Source of the DNA: Tessaracoccus rhinocerotis
GTDB taxonomy: Bacteria > Actinomycetota > Actinomycetes > Propionibacteriales > Propionibacteriaceae
Assembly (NCBI RefSeq): GCF_007197885.1
Contig: NZ_VKKG01000002.1
Span: 186,001-250,000 of the forward strand
DNA: 64,000 bases
Direction of reading: 5' to 3'
The position numbers and the translations under genes were made by a program. This document shows positions 14,831 through 23,780 of this stretch, in pieces. How positions within the stretch are numbered: the first letter of the stretch is position 1; each line of letters opens with the position of its first letter. The notes beneath the pieces were generated by a model. The model was not told the origin of the DNA, did not search any database, and saw only the letters and a list, made by a program, of their open reading frames with translations.

Positions 14831-16312
14831 ATGACAGATCACGCCGATGATTTGAGCCCGGTGTCCGCCGTGGTGGTTCTCGCCGCAGGCGGTGGCACCC
14901 GGATGAAGTCCAAGAAGGCCACACTCCTGCACGAGGTGTCCGGCAAGACGATGCTCAGCTACGCCGTCTCGGCTGCGGCAGCGCTGGACCCGGAACGCCT
15001 CGTCGTGGTGGTCGGACATCTCCGTGACCAGGTGGCCGAACACCTGGAGACCCTCTCCACCACAGTCAGCACCGCCATCCAGGACCAGCAGCTGGGCACC
15101 GGCCACGCCGTCGCCGCCGGGCTCGAGACGCTGGGCGAGCTCACCGGCGAGGTGGTCGTCACCTACGGCGACGTCCCGATGCTGACCGGCACCACCCTTC
15201 GCAAGCTCGTGGCCATCCACCGCGCCCACAACAACGGCGTCACACTGCTGACCGCCCACGTGGAGGAGCCCACCGGCTACGGCCGCATCATCCGCGAGGG
15301 CGACAAGGTGGTGGGCATCGTCGAGCAGGCCGACGCCACCGAGGAGCAGCGCGCGGTCAAGGAGATCAACTCCGGGATCTACGTGTTCGAGTCCGAGCTG
15401 CTGCGCGCCGGTCTCGAGCAGTTGGACACCGACAACGCCACCGGTGAGCACAACCTGACCGACGTCGTCCGCTTCGCCAACGAGCGCGGCGATCGGGTGG
15501 GCAGCTTCGTCACCGACGACGTGTGGCAGACCGAGGGCGTCAATGACCGCGTCCAACTGGCCCGCATCAACGCCGAGATGAACCGCCGGATCCTCGACGC
15601 GTGGATGCTGGCCGGAGTCACCATCGTGGACCCGAGTTCCACCTGGATCGACGTGGACGTGGACCTCGCGCCCGACGTCGTGCTGATGCCCGGCACCATC
15701 CTGCAGGGCGCCACCACCATCGGTGAGGACGCCGTGATCGGACCGGACACCACGCTCATGGACGTGGAGGTCGGCGCCGGCGCGGAGGTGGTGCGCTCCC
15801 ACGGCTCCTTCGCCATCATCGGCGAGGGCGCCACCGTCGGCCCGTTCAGCTACCTGCGTCCGGGCACCCAGCTCGGCCGCCGCGGCAAGATCGGGGCCTT
15901 CGTCGAGACCAAGAACGCGGTCATCGGCGACGGCTCCAAGGTGCCGCACCTCTCCTACGCCGGGGACGCCGTGATCGGGGAGGGCGTCAACATCGGCGCG
16001 GGCACGGTCTTCGCCAATTACGACGGCGTCAACAAGTCCACAACCCACGTCGGCGACGCCGCTTTCGTGGGGTCCAACTCGGTGCTGGTAGCCCCGGTGG
16101 ACATCGCGCCCGGGGGCTTCGTCGCCGCCGGGTCGACGGTCACCGAGGACGTACCGGCCGGAGGGCTCGCAGTCGCCCGCGGCCGCCAGCACCTCGCGGA
16201 GGGCTGGGTCGGCAAGCGTCGCCCGGGCTCGAAGGCCGACGAGGCCGCCAAGTCTCACGACGGGAAGATCCATCCCGCCGTTGCAGAATCCCGAGCGAAG
16301 CAGAAGGGCTGA
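14831..16312 (+). CDS. glmU: Bifunctional GlcN-1-P acetyltransferase / GlcNAc-1-P uridylyltransferase
   Basis: GlmU makes UDP-GlcNAc for peptidoglycan. The 493-residue protein has an N-terminal uridylyltransferase domain (LAAGGGTRMKSKK, QLGTGHAV, YGDVPML, NSGIYVFE) and a C-terminal left-handed beta-helix of hexapeptide repeats ending FVETKNAVIGDG, HLSYAGDAVIGEGVNIG and NYDGVNKSTTHVG, with the acetyltransferase His in HLSY. One oddity: the usual PKVLH signature after GTRM is ATLLH here, so the conserved catalytic-loop Lys is a Thr, although two Lys residues occur just before it. A TTGGAGAG site precedes the ATG. prs follows 9 bp later, a conserved pairing. Confidence 0.95.
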   Translation: MTDHADDLSPVSAVVVLAAGGGTRMKSKKATLLHEVSGKTMLSYAVSAAAALDPERLVVVVGHLRDQVAEHLETLSTTVSTAIQDQQLGTGHAVAAGLETLGELTGEVVVTYGDVPMLTGTTLRKLVAIHRAHNNGVTLLTAHVEEPTGYGRIIREGDKVVGIVEQADATEEQRAVKEINSGIYVFESELLRAGLEQLDTDNATGEHNLTDVVRFANERGDRVGSFVTDDVWQTEGVNDRVQLARINAEMNRRILDAWMLAGVTIVDPSSTWIDVDVDLAPDVVLMPGTILQGATTIGEDAVIGPDTTLMDVEVGAGAEVVRSHGSFAIIGEGATVGPFSYLRPGTQLGRRGKIGAFVETKNAVIGDGSKVPHLSYAGDAVIGEGVNIGAGTVFANYDGVNKSTTHVGDAAFVGSNSVLVAPVDIAPGGFVAAGSTVTEDVPAGGLAVARGRQHLAEGWVGKRRPGSKADEAAKSHDGKIHPAVAESRAKQKG

Positions 16313-16321
16313 CCCGCACCC

Positions 16322-17302
16322 ATGACCCACCAAGTCCACCACACCGCGAACAACAAGCACTTGATGTTGTTCTCCGGCCGTGCCTATCCCGAACTCGCCG
16401 AGGAAGTGGCGAGCCTCATGGGAGAGGAACTGGTGCCCACCCGGGCGCTCGCCTACGCCAACTCGGAAATCTACGTGCGCTTCGAGGAGTCCGTGCGAGG
16501 CTGCGACGCCTTCGTCCTCCAGTCCCACACCGCCCCGGTCAACGAGTGGATCATGGAGCAGCTGATCATGGTCGACGCGCTCAAGCGCGCGTCCGCCAAG
16601 CGGATCACCGTGGTGGCCCCGTTCTACCCGTACGCGCGCCAGGACAAGAAGCACCTGGGCCGCGAACCCATCTCGGCCCGCCTCATCGCGGACATGTTCA
16701 AGGCCGCCGGGGCCGACCGCATCATGTCCGTCGACCTCCACGCCGCACAGATCCAGGGCTTCTTCGACGGCCCCGTCGACCACCTCTGGGGCCTGCCCGT
16801 CCTAAGCGACTACGTCAAGGCCAACTACGACGCCAGCCAGATGTGCGTCGTCTCCCCCGACGCCGGTCGCGTCCGCCACGCCGACATGTGGTCCGACGTC
16901 CTCGGCGCACCCCTCGCGATCGTCCACAAGCGCCGCGACCCCAACAAGGCCAACACCGTCGAGGTGCACGAGGTCGTCGGCGACGTCCAGGGCAAGATCT
17001 GCCTGCTCGTCGACGACATGATCGACACCGCCGGAACCATCGCCCAGGCCGCGACCGCGCTGCAGGAGCGGGGCGCCTCCAAGGTCATCGTGGCCGCCAC
17101 GCACCCAGTCCTGTCAGGACCGGCGTCGCAGCGACTGAACGACTCGGGCATCGCCGAGGTGATCGTCACCAACACGCTGCCGATCACCTGCGACCCGATC
17201 AACAACCTCACCGTCTTGTCCATCGCACCCCTGATCGCCAAGGCCATCAACGCGGTGTTCAACGACGGCTCCGTCACCTCGCTGTTCGGAGGCCAGGCCT
17301 GA
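16322..17302 (+). CDS. prs: Ribose-phosphate pyrophosphokinase
   Basis: This enzyme makes phosphoribosyl pyrophosphate from ribose-5-phosphate and ATP for nucleotide, His and Trp synthesis. The 326-residue class I enzyme has FEESVRGCDAFVLQSH, YPYARQDKKHLGREPISARL (ATP site), SVDLHAAQIQGFF and the PRPP-binding loop LLVDDMIDTAGTI. The reading frame starts at ATG 16322, 9 bp after the glmU stop, so they form an operon. The gene order glmU-prs is shared across actinobacteria. Confidence 0.96.
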   Translation: MTHQVHHTANNKHLMLFSGRAYPELAEEVASLMGEELVPTRALAYANSEIYVRFEESVRGCDAFVLQSHTAPVNEWIMEQLIMVDALKRASAKRITVVAPFYPYARQDKKHLGREPISARLIADMFKAAGADRIMSVDLHAAQIQGFFDGPVDHLWGLPVLSDYVKANYDASQMCVVSPDAGRVRHADMWSDVLGAPLAIVHKRRDPNKANTVEVHEVVGDVQGKICLLVDDMIDTAGTIAQAATALQERGASKVIVAATHPVLSGPASQRLNDSGIAEVIVTNTLPITCDPINNLTVLSIAPLIAKAINAVFNDGSVTSLFGGQA

Positions 17303-17303
17303 C

Positions 17304-18251
17304 ATGAGGGTCCGCTCCCCGAAGGTGGCCGTAGTCGGTGCCGGTGCGGTGGGCTCCTCGCTCGCCTACGCGGCGCTGATCAAGGGCGTCGCCCGGCACG
17401 TAGTGCTGCACGACATCAACATCGGCAAGGTACGCGCCGAGGCACTGGACATGGCCCACGGCAGCCAGTTCTTCCCGCAGGCCACCGTCGAGGGCTCCGA
17501 CGACGTCGAGATCACCCGTGACTCCGACGTCGTGGTGGTGACCGCCGGCGCCAAGCAGCGGCCGGGGGAGACCCGAATGGACCTGGCACAGTCCACGGTC
17601 AACCTCATGAGGAAGGTGATCCCGCCGCTGGTGGAGCGCTCGCCCAACGCCATCTTCATCCTGGTCACCAACCCCGTCGACGTCACCACCTACGCCGCGC
17701 TGAAGATCAGCGGCCTGCCGCCCAACCAGCTGTTCGGCTCCGGCACCGTGCTCGACTCCTCCCGGTTGCGCTTCCTCGTCGCCCAGCGGTGCGGCGTGGC
17801 GGTGCGCAACGTGCACGCCTACATCCTCGGCGAGCACGGCGACTCCCAGATCCCGATCTGGAGCAGTGCCACCATCGGCGGCGTCCCGCTGCTGGAGTGG
17901 GAGCGGCAGACGGGGATGCTCGGGGAGTCGGTCCGCGACGGGATCGCGGAGGAGGTGGTCAACGCCGCCTACGAGGTGATCGCGGGCAAGGGGGCCACCA
18001 ACCACGCCATCGGGCTGGCCGGCACAGAGATCATCGAGGCCGTCCTCCGGGACGAGCACCGCGTGATGCCGGTCTCCGCCCTGCTGGACGACTGGTACGG
18101 CATCAAGGACGTCTGCATGGCGGTGCCCTCCGTCGTCGACAGGCGGGGTGTGGGCCGCAACCTGCGCCAGCCCCTGCAGGACGGGGAGCTGGGCGCCCTC
18201 CACGACTCGGCCCAGATCATCCGGGCCACGCTCACCGAGCTCGGCTTCTAG
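17304..18251 (+). CDS. ldh: L-lactate dehydrogenase
   Basis: LDH reduces pyruvate to L-lactate with NADH. The 315-residue protein shows the Rossmann motif VAVVGAGAVGSSLAYAAL, the substrate loop AKQRPGETRMDL, TNPVDVTTYAALK, SGTVLDSSRLRFLVA and the catalytic histidine in ILGEHGDSQ. GEHGDSQ and the active-site loop Gln-Arg distinguish it from malate dehydrogenase. It starts 1 bp after the prs stop, so it is probably read with glmU-prs, an unusual location that is not part of the mycobacterial order. A GC palindrome CGACCCGGGGTCG (18281-18293) follows and may aid termination. Confidence 0.93.
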   Translation: MRVRSPKVAVVGAGAVGSSLAYAALIKGVARHVVLHDINIGKVRAEALDMAHGSQFFPQATVEGSDDVEITRDSDVVVVTAGAKQRPGETRMDLAQSTVNLMRKVIPPLVERSPNAIFILVTNPVDVTTYAALKISGLPPNQLFGSGTVLDSSRLRFLVAQRCGVAVRNVHAYILGEHGDSQIPIWSSATIGGVPLLEWERQTGMLGESVRDGIAEEVVNAAYEVIAGKGATNHAIGLAGTEIIEAVLRDEHRVMPVSALLDDWYGIKDVCMAVPSVVDRRGVGRNLRQPLQDGELGALHDSAQIIRATLTELGF

Positions 18252-18424
18252 CGCCGGCTCGGGTCGGGGCCAGGGGCAGGCGACCCGGGGTCGTGTCAGG
18301 GGCCCCGGTCAGGGACGGGTCTGTCCCAGGTCTTAGCCCATGGCGGACTGTTGACAGCCGCAGGCCGATCCGTGGTGGAGACATCGTGACTAGGTTCGAC
18401 GGTGTTCCTCCAGAAAGGCATCCG

Positions 18425-19164
<740 letters not shown>

Positions 19165-19168
<4 letters not shown>

Positions 19169-21591
19169 CGCGGATGCTCAGGGACGCGATCAATGAGATC
19201 AGGCTCCACCCGGGCAGATTCGTCGCGACGCTGCTCGCCATCGCGATCAGCGTCGGCTTCATCGCCGCCATCTCCACCGTCGTCAACACCGAGTCAGAGG
19301 CCATCGGCCGCTCCAACGCGCTGCCGCTGAGCCGCGCCGACGTGGTCGTGATCGGCCAGTACGACGACGCTGCGGGCACCATCGCCGCCATCGAGGGGGT
19401 CGACGGCGTGCGCGCGGCCGCCACGGGCATGACGAACATCGCCATGCTCAGTGCCGGGGACTCCTCGGTGCTGACCAACCTGCTGGAGGTGCCGCGGGAG
19501 GAGTTCCGTTGGGCTGAGCTGGCCGAGGGTCGCTGGCCGACGGGGGCGACGGAGGTGGCGCTGTCCACCGACGGTCTCGGCAAGCTGGGGGTCGCGGTCG
19601 GCGACACCGTCAACCTCGGCAGCACAGACGGGCCCGAGATCACCGTCGTCGGGAGCACCCACGACGCCAAGTCGCTGTTCTCCACCACCGCCTACGCAGA
19701 CGTGACAGCGCTGATGGGCGACGGCGGGGCCAACATCTTCGTGGTCCGCACCGTCGACGGCGCCGACACCGCCGCGGTCATCGACGCGATCGACGAGGCA
19801 CTCCCGGCCGCGCTCGGCGGCGAGACCCCCCAGGTGCTGACCGGGGCGGAGGCGCGGCAGCAGGCGGTCAACTCCATGACTGCCGACGTCGACATCTTCA
19901 AGTACCTGCTCTACGCCTTCGCCGCCGTCGCGCTGCTGGTGGGGATGATCATCATCTCGAACACCTTCACCATCCTGCTCACCCAACGCCGCCGCCAGAT
20001 CGGCCTGCTCCGCGCCGTCGGCGCCTCCACCGGCCAGGTCCGGGGAAGGCTCGTGTGGGAGGCACTCCTGCTGGGCATCATCGGCTCCGTCATCGGCGTC
20101 GCCGTCGGACTCGGCGTCGCGGCGATCGCCGGCACCGTCACCGGCTCCATGTTCTGGGGCCTCGTGATCAGGCCGACCGAACTGGCCGTCGCTGCCGCCG
20201 TCGGCGTGGCCGCCACCATGGTCTCGGTCATCGGGCCGGCCCTGGCGAGCACCCGCGTCAGGCCCCTCGAGGCGCTCCAGACCGTGCCCACCGCAGCAGA
20301 GGCCAAGCGTGCAGGGGCGGTGCGGATCGTGCTTTGCTCGCTGCTGGCGGCAGCCGGCATCGGCCTCGTGGTCATGAGCCGCGTCGAGACGACCTGGTCG
20401 CTGGTGTGGGGGATGGGAGCCGGGTTCCTGATCTCCATCGCCGTCCTCGCCGCTGCGCCCCTCTACGTGGCCCCGATCCTGCGCGGACTCGGCCGGGTGT
20501 TCGGGTTCGCCGGCCCCACCGTGCGGCTGGCCGCGGAGAACGCCGCCCGCAACCCCAAGCGCGCCGCCGCCACAACCGTGGCCCTGATGCTGGCTGTCGG
20601 CCTGGTAGTCACGCTGCAGGTGGGCGTGGCCAGCGTCCGCACCTCCGGCACGGCGCTGATCAACGAGCGGTTCCCCGTCGACATCACGGCCGCGGCCAAG
20701 GTCGAGCTCTCCGAGGACTTCATCGACTCGGTGCGCAACACCGACGGCGCCCAGACGGTGGTCACGGTGCAGAGCAAGCCGGCCGAGATCGACTGGCCCG
20801 TGCGGGTCCGCAGCACCAATCCGGCCAGGTCGGAGCTCGGAGTGCCGCAGGACAAGGCCGTGGCAGACGACGAGATCCGCATGTACGTGGGAGCCACCGA
20901 CGAGTCGGAGGTCACCCTGGAGGGGGTCGACGGCCCCATCACGCTCAAGGTCCGCAAGGTCGAGGGCGTCCCGGCCGAGGGCCCCGAGGTCTCACAGGCC
21001 ACCTTCGAGCGGCTGACCGGCGATGCGATCACGTCGGAGATCTGGGTCAAGCTGACCGACCGGACCTCGGCCACCGCGCTCAACGAGGTCACCAAGGCCA
21101 TCGAGGCCGGCGGCTACGACATGCTGACCGAGGGCGGTGCCGTCTTCGCAGGCATCCTCGAGCAGGTCCTCGACGTGGTGCTGCTCGTCCTGACCGCGCT
21201 GCTCGGCGTCGCCGTCCTGATCGCCCTGGTCGGGGTCTCCAACACCCTCGGCCTGTCGGTGATCGAGCGCCAGCGGGAGTCGGCGCTGCTCCGGGCGCTG
21301 GGCATGCAGCGTGCCAGCCTGCGGCTGATGCTGTTGACCGAGGCGCTGCTGCTGGCGGTACTGGGGACGGTCGTCGGCATCATCGCCGGGGTGTTCTTCG
21401 GCTGGCTCGGTGTCTCCTCGGCGTTCCTGATGATGGGCGACTCCGTGGACATCGACCTCCACCTGGGCATCGACGTACCGCTGACGCTGCTGCTGATCGC
21501 GGTGTGTGTCGCGGCCGCGGCGCTGGCCTCGGTCCTGCCGGGACGTCGCGCGGCCAACGCCACCCCGACGGAGGCGCTCGCCGCCGAATAG
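19165..21591 (+). CDS. ABC transporter permease, FtsX/MacB family
   Basis: The 808-residue permease has two FtsX modules. An N-terminal membrane segment (FVATLLAIAISVGFIAAIS) is followed by a large extracytoplasmic domain, three membrane segments around residues 250-360 including TQRRRQIGLLRAVGASTGQV, then a second copy: a segment near 470, another outer domain and a final three-segment FtsX block with ERQRESALLRALGMQRASLR. The C terminus PGRRAANATPTEALAAE is typical. GTG start overlaps the ATPase stop (GTGA). The pair most likely exports a lipid, peptide or drug. A long stem-loop follows the stop. Confidence 0.92.
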
Positions 21592-21604
21592 TGGAGACAC
21601 CACG

Positions 21605-21678
21605 ACCGGACACGCCGCACGGAATCGACGATGAGGGGACCCGCACCCCTTGCCCCGATTCGGTGCGGCGTGTCGGGT
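21605..21678 (+). terminator. Large imperfect stem-loop after the ABC operon
   Basis: A 23-bp stem (21605-21627 with 21656-21678) has only two G-G mismatches; inside it a second 5-bp hairpin forms (21634-21638 with 21646-21650). No U tract follows. It probably ends the FtsX operon or protects its 3' end. Confidence 0.5.
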
Positions 21679-21717
21679 CCGGGGCGGGGGGGCCTCGCCG
21701 CGGAGGAGAACCGTCGA

Positions 21718-21723
21718 TACAGT
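21718..21723 (+). promoter_or_regulatory. -10 box for the leaderless ferritin-like gene
   Basis: TACAGT ends 6 nt before the GTG at 21730. This fixes the start, because the frame is open much further upstream through the stem-loop. Confidence 0.5.
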
Positions 21724-21729
21724 GGAGAC

Positions 21730-22626
21730 GTGTCATCGCCGCGGATCACTGAAGCCTCCCTGAAGCAGTTCGTCCTGGACCTCGGGGACAAGCACCCGCC
21801 CATCACGCTCGGGTCGGCGGACCGCACCATCCACGACCCGGAGGCGGTCAAGGCCCGCTTCGCCGGCGTCATCGACTACCTCGCCCGGGTGGAGCTCGAG
21901 GTGGACCGCAACGTCCTGGAGCTGCTGACGATCCTGCCGAACGTGTCCGAGGTGGACAAGATCTTCTACCAGGACGTCTGGTACGACCAGGAGATGGCCC
22001 ACGGCTACCTGCTCGACCAGCTCCAGGCGGACCTCGGCATGGAGACGGCAGAGCCGTTCATGACCATTCCCATCCGCATGAAGCTACTCGGCGCCCTCGC
22101 GCACTGGGAGCCGATCCATGACATCTCCCGGCTGCTGTACTACCTCACCGGTGCCTCCACCGAGCGCCAGGCGGTGCTGGCCTACAGCTCCCTCACGAAG
22201 GAATTGACGCGGATGGGGGAGACCGCGATCGCGGAGACCATCATCCAGCCCATCAAGAAGCAGGAGCCGGGACACTTCGCGTTCTACAAGATGAGCGCCG
22301 AGAAGATGATCCAGGACGAGGAGCTCAAGCCCTGGCAGATCTACGTCGCCAGACTGCTGCGGTCCAAGAGCTTCACCATGGTGGGCGTCGACTACGTGAA
22401 GCAGTACCAGCGCCACTTCGGTGGCGTGATGAAGGCCCTCTCCGTGGACCAGGAGATGGAGGTCTACGCCAAGGAGATCGGCCGGCTCGAGGCCCGGCTG
22501 CTGTGGGCCAACGAGAAGGGGATGGAGTTCCCGCCCTACTTCCTCAAGGCGCTGCGCGAGTCCGTGGAGCTCTACGAGGCGCAGGGCAGCTTCGACCGGC
22601 CGAACCCGAACAAGTTCGTGATCTGA
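21730..22626 (+). CDS. Ferritin-like / acyl-ACP desaturase-like diiron protein
   Basis: This 298-residue helical protein looks like the ferritin-like family related to acyl-ACP desaturases. Helix motifs with candidate iron ligands are VELEVDRNVLELLTILP, VWYDQEMAHGYLLDQL (E..H pair) and, about 100 residues later, KKQEPGHFAFYKMSAE (E..H pair). Some actinobacterial homologues carry misleading names from unrelated families. Substrate unknown; an oxidase, hydroxylase or desaturase role is inference from the fold. The start is GTG 21730, placed by a TACAGT box 6 nt upstream. It stands alone, convergent with the MerR gene. Confidence 0.6.
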   Translation: MSSPRITEASLKQFVLDLGDKHPPITLGSADRTIHDPEAVKARFAGVIDYLARVELEVDRNVLELLTILPNVSEVDKIFYQDVWYDQEMAHGYLLDQLQADLGMETAEPFMTIPIRMKLLGALAHWEPIHDISRLLYYLTGASTERQAVLAYSSLTKELTRMGETAIAETIIQPIKKQEPGHFAFYKMSAEKMIQDEELKPWQIYVARLLRSKSFTMVGVDYVKQYQRHFGGVMKALSVDQEMEVYAKEIGRLEARLLWANEKGMEFPPYFLKALRESVELYEAQGSFDRPNPNKFVI

Positions 22627-22638
22627 GCAGGCCCTGCC

Positions 22639-23724
22639 TCACGCCCGACGGCGATCCCGGCTGAGGCGCCCCGCCACCGTGCGCAACCTCGGGTCCTCGG
22701 CGTCCGTCAGGGCGTCGATGGCCGTGACGGAAACGTCGCCGGGCGTCTGGCCCAGCGCCACCAGCGCCTCGTAGCGCACCAGCGAACTGGAGTCGGACAA
22801 TGCCACCACCAGGGCCGACGCCGCACGCTCGTCCCCGATGAAGCCCAGCGCTTCGGCCGCACGGGCACGGACGGTCGCGTCGTCGTCCTCGATCGCCACG
22901 AGCAGGTGTGCGACCGCGTCTCGCCCGACGGCCCCGAGGGCCGAGACCACCGCATCCGGCGACGGTGCCCCGCCCAGCGTCCTCACCAGCGCTTCCGCCG
23001 CTTCGCTGCCGCCCAGGGCGCCCAGCGACTGCGCCGCCTTCGCCGCCACCCGCGGGTCCTTGTCCTCCAGCAGTCGTGCCAGCTCGGGCACGGCGGTCGG
23101 GTCGCCGAGCTTCCCCAGTACGTGGGCGAACTGGAACCGCACGTCGGGATCCGGGTCGGTGAGCTTGGCCACGACGACCTCGGTCGCGGCGCTTCCGTGG
23201 TGAGAGAGCGCCCACGTGAGACCCTCCCGGACCCCGTCGGCCGGGTCGGTGGCGAGGCGCTCGACTAGTTCGACCACCGGGGCCGCCGACGACGCCTCCA
23301 ACGAGGCGCGGAACCGCACAGCGGCGTCGGGGTGGCGCAGCCGCTCGGAGAGCGCCGCGACCTCCAGCACCTCCTCCCAGCCGGCGTCTGCGGCGCTGCG
23401 GAGCCGGGTGAGGCGTCGTAGCAACTCCTGCTCGGCCGCGATGCGCTCCTCCACGGCCTCCATGTGGCGCTCCAGCGCCTCGGCCGCGTCGAAGTCCGGC
23501 GAGTCCAGGGCGGCGGCCACCTCGTCGAGGCTGAGCCCGAGGGACTTCAGGTGCTGGATCCGCAGCAGCCGCTCCAGGTCGCCGGCGGAGTAGAGCCGGT
23601 AGTCGCCCGGCGAGCGTCCGCTGGGCACCAACAGCCCGCGTTCGTCCCAGTGGTGCAGCGTCCGCACACTGAGTCCCGTGCGCCGTGCCACCTCACCCAC
23701 ACGGAGCCAAACCTCGTCGTCCAT
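22639..23724 (-). CDS. MerR family regulator fused to HEAT-repeat domain
   Basis: The N terminus (residues 6-75) is a MerR winged helix: LRVGEVARRTGLSVRTLHHW, then DERGLLVPSGRSPGDYRLYS and a dimerisation helix with HMEAVEERIAAEQELLRRL. From about residue 130 onward the protein consists of HEAT-type repeats, for example DPDPDVRFQFAHVLGKLGDP, LEDKDPRVAAKAAQSLGALG and EDDDATVRARAAEALGFIGD. No Cys-rich metal site is visible, so the sensor is probably the repeat solenoid, perhaps for a protein or large ligand. The ATG has TAGCGT 6 nt upstream (leaderless). The ABC fusion gene lies directly upstream in the same direction. Confidence 0.85.
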   Translation of the reverse strand: MDDEVWLRVGEVARRTGLSVRTLHHWDERGLLVPSGRSPGDYRLYSAGDLERLLRIQHLKSLGLSLDEVAAALDSPDFDAAEALERHMEAVEERIAAEQELLRRLTRLRSAADAGWEEVLEVAALSERLRHPDAAVRFRASLEASSAAPVVELVERLATDPADGVREGLTWALSHHGSAATEVVVAKLTDPDPDVRFQFAHVLGKLGDPTAVPELARLLEDKDPRVAAKAAQSLGALGGSEAAEALVRTLGGAPSPDAVVSALGAVGRDAVAHLLVAIEDDDATVRARAAEALGFIGDERAASALVVALSDSSSLVRYEALVALGQTPGDVSVTAIDALTDAEDPRLRTVAGRLSRDRRRA

Positions 23725-23730
23725 GCCGTC

Positions 23731-23736
23731 ACGCTA
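23731..23736 (-). promoter_or_regulatory. -10 box for the leaderless MerR-HEAT gene
   Basis: On the minus strand TAGCGT is followed by GACGGC and the ATG at 23724, so this gene has its own promoter separate from the ABC gene. Confidence 0.5.
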
Positions 23737-23780
23737 GCCGTTGGGGGTGGTCAGGTCGACCAGCGGAAGAGGGAGGGCGG

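Noticed and set aside
14741..16783. 680-codon minus-strand frame opposite glmU and prs
   Set aside because: Composition is Gly/Val/His/Asp-rich as expected for the complement of biased codons; both plus-strand genes are certain.
18351..18356. TTGACA as a -35 box for the ABC/FtsX operon
   Set aside because: The nearest TANNNT (TAGGTT at 18391) is 34 bp away, too far for a sigma-70-type spacer.
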